Assembly (NCBI GenBank): GCA_029882685.1
Contig: JAOUKH010000004.1
Coordinates: forward strand, 1-44,561
Reading direction: 5' to 3'
From: Cyclobacteriaceae bacterium
GTDB taxonomy: Bacteria > Bacteroidota > Bacteroidia > Cytophagales > Cyclobacteriaceae
Length of the DNA: 44,561 nucleotides
Below are positions 1 through 7,902 of the stretch, piece after piece; the first letter of the stretch is position 1, and each line of letters begins with the position of its first letter. Under the pieces are notes generated by a model, which saw nothing but the letters and a program-made list of their open reading frames with translations, searched no databases and was not told the DNA's origin. Both the position numbers and the translations under genes were made by a program.

Positions 1-2520
1 TACTGTATTTAGAAAAGACATTTGAAAATCAGGTTCTGCATTTCCAAATACTACTAAACCGTCTTCATCTGGATTAGGACCAACACCTATAATTTCAGTA
101 GGGCTGTGACCTTCTTTAATTCTAAACTGACCTAGAAAATCAGCAAAACCACCAGTAGTGTATGACGGAATGTCTAACCTAGTTACTTCTGCAGTATTCT
201 TCCAAAAGTTAGTTCTACTATTCCATTGAATAGTAGAAGTATTGACCAAGTTCAGATTTAATCCCAATTCTATTCCTTTGTTTTGCATATCAGCTGCATT
301 TACTACTTTTGCAACTTGCCCTGTTGATTGGGGTGTTTCAGCATTTAACAATTGATCTTCTACAGTCTTAATGTAATAAGTAGCGTCTAAGGCAATTTTG
401 CTATCCATTAATGAAACATCGAATCCAAATTCCAATTCTTTTTGTCTTTCAGGTACAACTATTTGATTACCCTGTAAAGTGCCAATTATGAATCCAGATG
501 ATCCATTTATATTGGTTGAGTTTAATGGATTATATTTGGAGCCGAAAACAGCAAAATTTCCAGCCTCTCCATAAGCTGCTCTCAATTTTAATTGGGAAAT
601 CGAAGCTACTGACCAAAAGTCAAATTCATGAATATTTATTGCTAGTGACCCTTTAGGATAATAGTTCATATTATTGGCATCTCCATTATTGGTTGATTTA
701 TCACCTCTTAACCCAATTGCTCCAATAACTTGATCACCAAAATTAACCTCTTCTTGTACAAAGAATCCTTTATCTTGTTGTATTAAACGGTTTTGGATTA
801 TACTTTGTGTAGCAGCGTCATCTAAATTAGTTAAAGATCCAATCATGTTAAACGCTGTGCCTAAGATAGTGTTTCTATCAAAATTTTGCCAAGTGGCACC
901 AATCTGTGTTCTAAATGACAATTCTGATCCAGAAGGAAAAAAATCGTGTACAAGAAATCCAGATAAATTAGTATTGGTGTTTACGGTGTTACCCTGCACA
1001 GAAACGCCATTTAAACCATTACCATCTTTTTGAAATTGCAAAGAATTAGGGAATAAAGCAGTAGTGGAGAGTGTGTAATTATCAATACCTCCACGTACTA
1101 TAAAACTTAGCGACATCTGGTCTGTAGTATATAGTTTTGCATTAAGTTTTCCACCCGAAATTATACGATTAACGGTTTCGTTATTTGTAATCAATTCACT
1201 TGTTTGAAGAAAATTAGAAGCAGCATAAGGATTGTTAGGATAGTTTCCATTTTCATCAGGTAATAAATCAGCCCAAGATGGTGTAGCTACAAAAGCAATA
1301 CCCATTGTAGTCCCTGAGTTGTCATTATTAAAAAAACCTCTATCTGCAGAAGAATTGATATAGTTAGTACTTAATGAAAGATCAATTTTATCATTAATTT
1401 TTTGATCAATATTCAAACGAAATGAATTTTTTTCATAACCTGTGTTTTTTACAATACCTTCATCATCTTTTACTGTAATACCTGCAAAATAGCTAGTGCT
1501 TTCATTACCACCTCTAGCTGTCAAACGAGTTGTACTTAGAAATCCTTTGTTACCATAAAGTTCTTGTTCATAATCTATTATCTTTCCTGCACTTTGGGCA
1601 GCTTGAAAATTGGCAACTTCACCAAGTCCAAATGCTGCTTCTACTTTTGCAGCATCCCATTCTCTTTGTCCAAGTGGGTTGAGCATTTGGGTTATACCAA
1701 CGGTTTGTGATAAAGAAATTTCAGTTTTACCTTGCTTTCCTCTTTTTGTGGTGATGATAACCACTCCGCCAGAAGCTCTAGATCCATAAATCGCAGCAGC
1801 AGATGCCCCTTTTAATATTTCAATTGTAGCAATATCTTCAGGGTCAATATCTGCAATTCTATTTGAAGCGTTATCTTGTGTTGATTGACTACCTCCACCT
1901 GATGCAGCAGATACTACATTTAATCCAGCAGAAATAGCTGAATTGTCCAAATAAACCCCATCAATAATATAAAGAGGTTCATTACTTCCATTAATAGATG
2001 TAATTCCTCTCAGTTTTATAGAAATACCTCCACCTGGTGCTCCTGAATTAGCAGTAATGTTAGCGCCTTTAAATTTTCCGTAGAGAGCTCCATCCATAGT
2101 AGACTGATTACTCATAGATGTAAGCTCTTTAGCTGAGACTGATGCTACAGCATTAGCCAAATTAGACCTTTTAACAGTAGTAGCAAGTCCAGATACTACA
2201 ACCTCTTCCAAATTAGTAATATCTTCTGAAAGAGTTACATTGTAAATGGTGTTTTCAGCAGAATTGGATACAGTTACCTCTGATGTAATAAACCCAACAA
2301 AGGAAAATTGTAAAACATTTCCATCTGAAGCATTTATGGAATAGTTACCCTCAATATCAGTTAGGGTACCATTTGTAGTGCCTTTGATTAGCACGTTAAC
2401 TCCAGGGAGACTTTCCCCTGAGTTTGCATCTGTAACTTTCCCCGAGATACTTACTTGGGAAAATGCTGCCCCTGCATATAATATTAAGCAGAGCAGACTC
2501 AATAAGTAGTGTTTTTTCAT
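1..2520 (-). CDS. SusC/RagA-family TonB-linked outer membrane receptor (partial, 3' end outside window)
   Basis: An open frame runs from ATG at 2520 off the left edge, giving about 840 residues without the C-terminus. It starts with a signal peptide (residues 1-21, ending AAFS before Q22). A carboxypeptidase-like repeat domain follows (VSISGKVTDANSGESLPGVN). Next is a TonB plug with the SusC-type segment GGISIKLRGITSINGSNEPL, then YIIDGVYLDNSA and SGGVVIITTKRGK, and then a long barrel region. Family knowledge: such receptors import oligosaccharides or peptides together with a SusD lipoprotein. A SusD gene would normally lie downstream, beyond base 1, so the partner and substrate cannot be judged here. 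The family call is firm. Confidence 0.93.
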   Translation of the reverse strand, partial: MKKHYLLSLLCLILYAGAAFSQVSISGKVTDANSGESLPGVNVLIKGTTNGTLTDIEGNYSINASDGNVLQFSFVGFITSEVTVSNSAENTIYNVTLSEDITNLEEVVVSGLATTVKRSNLANAVASVSAKELTSMSNQSTMDGALYGKFKGANITANSGAPGGGISIKLRGITSINGSNEPLYIIDGVYLDNSAISAGLNVVSAASGGGSQSTQDNASNRIADIDPEDIATIEILKGASAAAIYGSRASGGVVIITTKRGKQGKTEISLSQTVGITQMLNPLGQREWDAAKVEAAFGLGEVANFQAAQSAGKIIDYEQELYGNKGFLSTTRLTARGGNESTSYFAGITVKDDEGIVKNTGYEKNSFRLNIDQKINDKIDLSLSTNYINSSADRGFFNNDNSGTTMGIAFVATPSWADLLPDENGNYPNNPYAASNFLQTSELITNNETVNRIISGGKLNAKLYTTDQMSLSFIVRGGIDNYTLSTTALFPNSLQFQKDGNGLNGVSVQGNTVNTNTNLSGFLVHDFFPSGSELSFRTQIGATWQNFDRNTILGTAFNMIGSLTNLDDAATQSIIQNRLIQQDKGFFVQEEVNFGDQVIGAIGLRGDKSTNNGDANNMNYYPKGSLAINIHEFDFWSVASISQLKLRAAYGEAGNFAVFGSKYNPLNSTNINGSSGFIIGTLQGNQIVVPERQKELEFGFDVSLMDSKIALDATYYIKTVEDQLLNAETPQSTGQVAKVVNAADMQNKGIELGLNLNLVNTSTIQWNSRTNFWKNTAEVTRLDIPSYTTGGFADFLGQFRIKEGHSPTEIIGVGPNPDEDGLVVFGNAEPDFQMSFLNTV

Positions 2521-2645
2521 AGTTTGGTTTTTTATTTTGGATGGTAAATTAAGTTAAATAATATTGATTTATATAAAATGAAAATATAAATTAATTACAA
2601 ATACACTATAAACTATTGATTAACAAATAAATAAATACAAATTGA

Positions 2646-2660
2646 GCATAATCATTATGC
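2646..2660. promoter_or_regulatory. Perfect 7-1-7 dyad upstream of the SusC-like gene
   Basis: GCATAAT-c-ATTATGC is a perfect inverted repeat about 125 bases upstream of the receptor start at 2520. It could be an operator, or a chance palindrome in AT-rich DNA. No regulator gene is adjacent. Confidence 0.3.
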
Positions 2661-2706
2661 CATTACTAAGTCACTATGTAATGTGCGGATTTGATTATTA
2701 TATAAA

Positions 2707-2725
2707 TATCATTGACATAATGATA
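2707..2725. promoter_or_regulatory. Perfect 7-5-7 dyad upstream of the SusC-like gene
   Basis: TATCATT-gacat-AATGATA is a second perfect dyad in the same 246-bp gap, 46 bases from the first. It lies between the start of the receptor (2520) and the 3' end of the protease gene (2767). It is a possible operator or a weak terminator for the protease gene. Confidence 0.3.
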
Positions 2726-2766
2726 AAATAAATATAAACTAAAAATTTAACATTATAACTGAAAAT

Positions 2767-4422
2767 CTATATGTTACCCAAGATTTCACTATATCTAGGA
2801 GTGTCTTTCAATACTTCCATAGCACTTTGAAGTTGTGGGTCACTTTTCAGAGATGATTGTACTTTTCCTCTTTCAAAATAATAATGTGTGGCAATATCTT
2901 GCTCAATTAACCTTGATATTTGTGATTGATAAGTGGTTAATAACTGTGATTTTTCTTCGGCAATAATCTTTCTAAGTCGAGCAATGTTGTCCTCTATTTT
3001 TTCATAATACATTTCTTTTTTCGCAAGTTTTTCAATACTATCCAGTTGTAGTTCAGTATCTGATTGATATTGATAATTTTGCGTTTTTAGCCACGATTTA
3101 AAATCTTCATATTCAGTATTAGTAAGAGAAAATTTATCTGATGAAGGTATTACCTTGTGCTTGTAATAGTATTCAGTAGCATAGTCAAAAGTAAGTCCAG
3201 TTAAAAATAATGAGGCTGAAACTGGAGCCATTTTTTCACTTGGTATACTAATATCGGGATCTACGCCTCCACCATCAAATACAGATCTTCCAATTTTGGT
3301 TTTAAATTCTGAGATAAGTGAATCAGGAATTTTACCAACACTACCATCAGGGTTTCTATTGCCGTAATCTAATGCTTGAATACAACGACCACTAGGTGTA
3401 TAGTATTTTGCTGTTGTAACTTTAAGTTGCGAATTGTAGGAAAGTGGACGAGGAACTTGAACCAGTCCTTTCCCGTATGATTTTTCACCTACTATGACTG
3501 CACGATCATAATCCTGAAGTGTCCCTGCAACAATTTCAGAAGCGGAGGCACTACCACTATTGATTAAAACAACTATGGGTATTTCTGTATCAAGCGGATT
3601 AGTAGTTGTTTTATATACTAAATTGTTCTTAGTTATTTTTCCCTTGGTCTCTACTATTTTTTGACCTTTATCAATAAAAATATTACAGATATTCACAGCT
3701 TCCATCAATAACCCGCCAGGATTATCTCTCAAATCAAAAACTAGTTTTTTCGCACCTTTATTTTTTAATGCTGTTACACTTTCTTTCATATCTTTACTTA
3801 CATGCATAGTGAATTCAGTAAGTTTAATATAACCAACTTCATTATCGAGCATGCCAAAGTATGGAACATGTTCTATACTTACTTTTTCCCTTTCAAGGGT
3901 GAAATTTATAGAAATAGGTTCGTTGTGACGTTTTATTTTTAAGTTTACTATTGATCCAGCCTGACCTTTCATTATTACGTTAGTCTCAATACTGGACATG
4001 CCAACGATATTAGTGCCATCTACTTCAATAATTTCATCTCCAGTTTTAATACCATTTTTATGGGCTGTGTAATTTTCGTTAACTAGTATAACTTTTGTAT
4101 GTCCGTTGATGTTAGTAGTTACTACCCCTATACCACCATATTCTCCAGTATTTGCTGTGCGATAATCTTCAATTTCATTTTCTGAGATATAATTGGTGTA
4201 TGGATCGAGAGAAGCGAGCATGGCATCAATTCCACTACGCATCAATTTGTTGGGATTCACTTCATCAACGTAGTAAGTGTTAACTTCTTTATATAATGAA
4301 GCAAAAACATCAAGGTTTTTTGCTATTTCAAAATATCTATTACCTGGAATTATTGATGCAATACTTATAACAATTACAAATAGTAATCCAGTAATCAATA
4401 ATGGTTTGTTTGATTTCAGCAT
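2767..4422 (-). CDS. S41 family C-terminal processing peptidase
   Basis: The 551-aa protein starts with one membrane segment (about residues 8-26), followed by an N-terminal helical part. A PDZ domain (about 90-175) contains GEYGGIGV and KTGDEIIEVDG. The S41 core (about 190-400) contains FDLRDNPGGLL and the active-site block NSGSASASEI (288-297). S293 and K318 (GEKSYGKG) have the 25-residue Ser-Lys spacing known for the CtpA/CtpB family, so I take them as the catalytic dyad. A C-terminal helical extension of about 150 residues follows. The protein probably acts in the periplasm, anchored to the inner membrane, cleaving proteins near their C-termini. It lies downstream of fabH and a small unknown gene on the same strand. 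Confidence 0.93.
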   Translation of the reverse strand: MLKSNKPLLITGLLFVIVISIASIIPGNRYFEIAKNLDVFASLYKEVNTYYVDEVNPNKLMRSGIDAMLASLDPYTNYISENEIEDYRTANTGEYGGIGVVTTNINGHTKVILVNENYTAHKNGIKTGDEIIEVDGTNIVGMSSIETNVIMKGQAGSIVNLKIKRHNEPISINFTLEREKVSIEHVPYFGMLDNEVGYIKLTEFTMHVSKDMKESVTALKNKGAKKLVFDLRDNPGGLLMEAVNICNIFIDKGQKIVETKGKITKNNLVYKTTTNPLDTEIPIVVLINSGSASASEIVAGTLQDYDRAVIVGEKSYGKGLVQVPRPLSYNSQLKVTTAKYYTPSGRCIQALDYGNRNPDGSVGKIPDSLISEFKTKIGRSVFDGGGVDPDISIPSEKMAPVSASLFLTGLTFDYATEYYYKHKVIPSSDKFSLTNTEYEDFKSWLKTQNYQYQSDTELQLDSIEKLAKKEMYYEKIEDNIARLRKIIAEEKSQLLTTYQSQISRLIEQDIATHYYFERGKVQSSLKSDPQLQSAMEVLKDTPRYSEILGNI

Positions 4423-4475
4423 TTATAGTTAATACGTTATTACTTTTTCAAAAGGTTTAGTATTTACCTTTTTTA

Positions 4476-4700
4476 TTAAAATTTATCTGGTGTTTGAATG
4501 ATTTTCAAAACTACTTCGTGTGGATCGCCATCATTATCTAATAAATAGAATTTTACCATTGGGTTATCCTCATGTATTTTATTTTCAACTTTTATAATGT
4601 TGTTATCAGAAAGCTGATTACTAATTTTATCTTGTAGTTGATTGATGATATTAGCAAATTCAACTTCAACAGGACTTGGATTATAGGAAGTAGTTTTCAT
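4476..4700 (-). CDS. Small conserved-looking protein of unknown function (74 aa)
   Basis: The family is not recognised. The protein is acidic and predicted soluble, with no signal peptide or membrane segment. Residues 11-40 look helical (VEVEFANIINQLQDKISNQL) and the C-terminal half looks like beta strands (MVKFYLLDNDGDPHEVVLKI). The gene is 17 bases downstream of fabH and on the same strand, so it is probably co-transcribed. An opposite-strand frame at 4638-4919 overlaps it and FabH; that frame has no family features, so I favour this one. Confidence 0.65.
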   Translation of the reverse strand: MKTTSYNPSPVEVEFANIINQLQDKISNQLSDNNIIKVENKIHEDNPMVKFYLLDNDGDPHEVVLKIIQTPDKF

Positions 4701-4717
4701 ATTGTAAGTTTAAATTA

Positions 4718-5719
4718 TTACCATTTTATTAATGCAGAAGCCCAAGTAAAACCACTACCAAAAGCTGCTAAACAAACTAAATCATTTTCCTTAACTTTAC
4801 CCTCTTGCCAAGCCTCACTCATAGCGATTGGTATGGAACCTGCCGTTGTATTTCCATATCTCATTATGTTATTGTATATCTTTTCGTCAGGAAGTTCCAG
4901 TTTTTTCTGTAGAAATTGACTTATTCGTAAGTTGGCTTGGTGAGGAATTAATAGATTTATATCTTCTTTGGAAAGATTATTTTTGTCTAATGCTTCATTA
5001 ATTACCTCGGAGAATCTTACAATAGCATGCTTAAAAACCGCACTGCCATTCATGTGTACTTTGTAAGTAGAAGTGTCTAATATTTGTTCTGGTTGTCGTT
5101 CTTCATTTGGTCTACTACTTCCTGGATCTTTTACATATAGCTCTTCGGCAAATCTGCCATCTGCATGTAGGTGGGTAGATAATATACCTTTGTCATCAGT
5201 AGAAGGCTGTAAAATAGCAGCACCAACACCGTCACCAAATATTACCGCAGTGTTTCGTCCTCGTGTGGTTAAATCTAAAGCAGTAGATTGTATTTCTCCT
5301 CCTATTACTAAGATGTTTTTGTATGTACCTGTTTTAATGTATTGTTCACCTATCGAAAGTGCATAAATAAATCCAGAGCATGCATTACGAATATCAAGTG
5401 CACCAATACCTTCCAGTCCTAGCTCACGTTGTACAAGTACTCCAGACCCTGGGAAAAAGTAGTCAGGAGTGATAGTAGCAAAAATAATAAAATCAATATC
5501 ACTAATTTTAATATTGGCTCTTTCAGCTGCTATTTTTGAAGCTTTAGCAGCCATGTTTGCAAGTGTATCTTTAGAAGGATCTATAAATCTTCTTTGTTCA
5601 ATTCCTGTTCTTTCAATAATCCATTCGTTGTTAGTGTCCATCATTGTGGATAACTCATCATTGGTAACAATTCTTTCAGGAACATGGTGACCAATTCCAA
5701 CGATTTTTGCGTTATTCAT
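4718..5719 (-). CDS. fabH: 3-oxoacyl-[acyl-carrier-protein] synthase III (FabH)
   Basis: The 333-aa protein has normal family length and a complete thiolase-fold catalytic triad: C114 in RNACSGF, H260 in LIPHQANLRI and N290 in RYGNTTAGS. It also has the N-terminal motif RTGIEQRR and the C-terminal FGSGFTWAS. Known role: condensation of an acyl-CoA with malonyl-ACP to start type II fatty-acid synthesis in the cytoplasm. It is the first gene of a minus-strand set (fabH, 74-aa protein, S41 protease). The usual rpmF/plsX neighbours are not present. On the minus strand, 24-32 bases upstream of the ATG, TATACTTTG (5743-5751) resembles a -7 element but has one extra base compared with TAnnTTTG. Confidence 0.95.
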   Translation of the reverse strand: MNNAKIVGIGHHVPERIVTNDELSTMMDTNNEWIIERTGIEQRRFIDPSKDTLANMAAKASKIAAERANIKISDIDFIIFATITPDYFFPGSGVLVQRELGLEGIGALDIRNACSGFIYALSIGEQYIKTGTYKNILVIGGEIQSTALDLTTRGRNTAVIFGDGVGAAILQPSTDDKGILSTHLHADGRFAEELYVKDPGSSRPNEERQPEQILDTSTYKVHMNGSAVFKHAIVRFSEVINEALDKNNLSKEDINLLIPHQANLRISQFLQKKLELPDEKIYNNIMRYGNTTAGSIPIAMSEAWQEGKVKENDLVCLAAFGSGFTWASALIKW

Positions 5720-5844
5720 AAACTTATGTTTGTAATTATCTTCAAAGTATAAAAAATATTATTAACCACGCAGATAAAACTTAATGAATGTAGTCGATAA
5801 TATATAAGGTTTTTGAATCAACTGAAATCTCATGTGTATTGTTT

Positions 5845-6543
5845 TTAATTAAAAAGAGAATAATTACCAAATTGGTCAGCAGGGGTGGAGGGTGTAATCA
5901 ATGAAGGAACATCTTTGTCAATATTATTTATTTCGGGAGAAACCGAATAATGTTCCAATACTTCTGAGTTTGTATTTTGGAGTAATAGCATAAGCTGTTC
6001 CTCATTATTTTCCGTATTTAACCAAATTTGTTCTTGTTCCTTTTTGAACAATGCAGGCATAGTTTTATCGAAGGAAGCTAATATTGTGTTAGCTTCTCTT
6101 AAAATTATCGTAAATGTAGAAACATTTTCTTCTTTATCATTTTCGTATTCTTCATATAATGCAGGAATAGAGTATATATCCTCATTTGGGAAGGTGAATC
6201 GATAAGGAACTTCACCTTTTTTAGAAATTTTTTTCCATGCATAAAATCCATCAATTGGGACAAGACAACGATGTTGGACAAGAGCCTTTCTAAAACTAGG
6301 TTTTTTTGGTATTTCACTTGCCAAAATAGTGTAAAGTTTTTTACTAATGGATTTATTTTTTGACCATTCAGGAGTTACCCCCCAGTGAAAAAAAGAAATT
6401 TGGTCAGGTTTATTAAGAGTAATAACTGGGAGTAAATGAGAAGGAGCCGCATTGAAACGAGGACGGTAAAACTCTTCATTTGCAATAGAGAAACGCTCAG
6501 AAAGCTCTTCTATACTCTTGGTAATTGTATAACGATTGCACAT
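5845..6543 (-). CDS. SRAP (YedK/HMCES-like) domain protein with degenerate active site
   Basis: The 232-aa protein has the SRAP fold signatures: MCNRY at the start (C2, the residue that crosslinks to abasic sites), FNAAPS (N31), FFHWGVTPEW, KPSFRKAL, CLVPIDGFYAWKK and MPALF. Family knowledge: these proteins shield abasic sites in single-stranded DNA through a Cys2 linkage. Aligned by eye with E. coli YedK, C2 and N31 (YedK N37) remain. N75 is I73, R77 is A75, E105 is A102 and H160 is D159. The protein is otherwise full length with no frameshift, so it may be a non-catalytic or altered paralog. The start is fixed by Cys2. The MITE-like element lies 34 bases upstream. Confidence 0.85.
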   Translation of the reverse strand: MCNRYTITKSIEELSERFSIANEEFYRPRFNAAPSHLLPVITLNKPDQISFFHWGVTPEWSKNKSISKKLYTILASEIPKKPSFRKALVQHRCLVPIDGFYAWKKISKKGEVPYRFTFPNEDIYSIPALYEEYENDKEENVSTFTIILREANTILASFDKTMPALFKKEQEQIWLNTENNEEQLMLLLQNTNSEVLEHYSVSPEINNIDKDVPSLITPSTPADQFGNYSLFN

Positions 6544-6576
6544 ATGATAAAAGTAAAGTTTAAAGAGTTAAGAACC

Positions 6577-6739
6577 TAGTGTCAAGTCAAGCGTACTGTG
6601 TTGTATAAGTCGCAGATATTTTGTTTTAGACGATTTGAAAAATATAATTATAGCTGTAGCTACATGCGTATTTTTTAAAGAAGTATGGAGCAAAAAGATC
6701 AAGACTTGGTTTGGCTAAAGTATGTTTGACTTGACACTA
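6577..6739. mobile_element. MITE-like element with 21-bp imperfect terminal inverted repeats
   Basis: TAGTGTCAAGTCAA at 6577-6590 is the exact reverse complement of 6726-6739. The match continues inward to 21 bases with 2 mismatches (6577-6597 against 6719-6739). The outermost TA on each side can be read as a target duplication, leaving 159 bp with GTGTCAAG ends. TA duplication is known for IS630/Tc1-mariner elements, so this could be a non-autonomous derivative; that is inference. It encodes no transposase. It fills the gap between the start of the SRAP gene (6543) and the stop of the hydrolase gene (6744). Confidence 0.6.
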
Positions 6740-6743
6740 TAAT

Positions 6744-7706
6744 TTATAGGTTAGCATTTATAAACGATAATACTCTTTGTTCTGACCAATAATATCCATC
6801 TTTATTTTTGGAAGGAAAACCACAATGACCACCTTTTTCTGGCATTTCTAAATAAACATATTGGTGTGTTTTAGCTATTTCTATTGGATAGCATTCTTTC
6901 GATAGGAAAGAATCGTTTTTTGCATTAATGATTAATGTGGGTATGGAAATTGATTCCAGAAAATTTACAGAACTACATTGTTCATAATAATCTAATGCAT
7001 TTTTATATCCATGTATAGGAGCTGTGTATTTATCGTCAAAATCAATGATTGTGTTTACTTTTGAAATGCCATTTGTTGATAATGCATTGGGCATAATATG
7101 GGATTTTATTTTCACCTTCTTTTTAAGATTTTGTAAAAAACGTTTTTCGTACATGATATTATGAAATTTTGATATTTCGATACAGCTAGAATGTAAATGA
7201 AGGGGAACAGATATGCCAACACCTTTTTTGATTCTCTTATCTAATTTATTGCCGTTTTCACCGATATATTTTAAGACAAGATTTCCTCCAAGGCTAAACC
7301 CGATAAGCGAAATGTTATTGTACCCTTGGTTTATAGCATGTTGTACTACTGCTTGAAGGTCTTCAGTAGCACCACTATGATAGGCTCTTGGTTGCCAGTT
7401 TACTTCTCCACTACATCCACGAAAGTTCCAAGTAAGTACATCAAAGCTATTGTTGGCAAATATTTTAGCCATACCCATCATATAGGGTCTGTCGGAACTC
7501 CCTTCCAGTCCATGGCATATAATAACGAGTTTGTTATTATTGTTTTTAACCCAATCTAAATCAAGAAAATCATCATCGGGAGTATATATTCTTTCACGTT
7601 CGTAATAAACATCTGTGACTATTCGAAATAATGCAGGAATAATGGTTTCTAGATGATGGTTGAAATAGAGGAATGGAGATTTATAATTTGATTTAACTAT
7701 GGGCAT
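6744..7706 (-). CDS. YheT/EMB8-type alpha/beta-hydrolase
   Basis: The 320-aa protein has an alpha/beta-hydrolase triad: nucleophile S138 in GFSLGGN, D265 in INAKNDSFLS and H294 in KGGHCGF. The oxyanion region is ICHGLEGSSDRPY, and NFRGCSGE is typical of the YheT (COG0429) group. There is no signal peptide, so it is probably a cytoplasmic or membrane-associated esterase of unknown substrate. The stop codon lies only 4 bp from the edge of the MITE-like element, so the element did not shorten the visible core domain. The ATG at 7706 gives the normal family N-terminus (KSPFLYFNHHLETI). Confidence 0.88.
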   Translation of the reverse strand: MPIVKSNYKSPFLYFNHHLETIIPALFRIVTDVYYERERIYTPDDDFLDLDWVKNNNNKLVIICHGLEGSSDRPYMMGMAKIFANNSFDVLTWNFRGCSGEVNWQPRAYHSGATEDLQAVVQHAINQGYNNISLIGFSLGGNLVLKYIGENGNKLDKRIKKGVGISVPLHLHSSCIEISKFHNIMYEKRFLQNLKKKVKIKSHIMPNALSTNGISKVNTIIDFDDKYTAPIHGYKNALDYYEQCSSVNFLESISIPTLIINAKNDSFLSKECYPIEIAKTHQYVYLEMPEKGGHCGFPSKNKDGYYWSEQRVLSFINANL

Positions 7707-7836
7707 TGTGTCTTAATTAATAATGTGCAAAGTAGTTTAATTTTGACTTAAATTTCATGTTCATTGCCCAAGGTTTTCTTTTATCATTAATTTTAACCAC
7801 TCTCTTATTTTATCCAAAAGCTGTCATCAATATTAT

Positions 7837-7844
7837 TATTTTTG
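7837..7844 (+). promoter_or_regulatory. Candidate Bacteroidota -7 element for the TonB-dependent receptor gene
   Basis: TATTTTTG fits TAnnTTTG, the known -7 element of the primary sigma factor in this phylum. It lies 58 bases before the ATG at 7903. I see no convincing TTG at the expected -33 spacing, so support is partial. Confidence 0.35.
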
Positions 7845-7902
7845 TTTTTTATTGAAATTTACATTTTGTAAATCATCGAAACATTCGACTTGGTTAAGTA
7901 AT

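Noticed and set aside
845-1033. Plus-strand frame inside the SusC-like gene
   Set aside because: Lies wholly inside a well-supported minus-strand gene and shows no family motif.
4638-4919. Plus-strand 93-codon frame across the 74-aa gene and fabH
   Set aside because: Its composition is that of an antisense shadow; fabH on the other strand is certain.
7852-7902. Upstream start for the TonB-dependent receptor
   Set aside because: It would place 17 charged or polar residues before a complete signal peptide; ATG 7903 is better.
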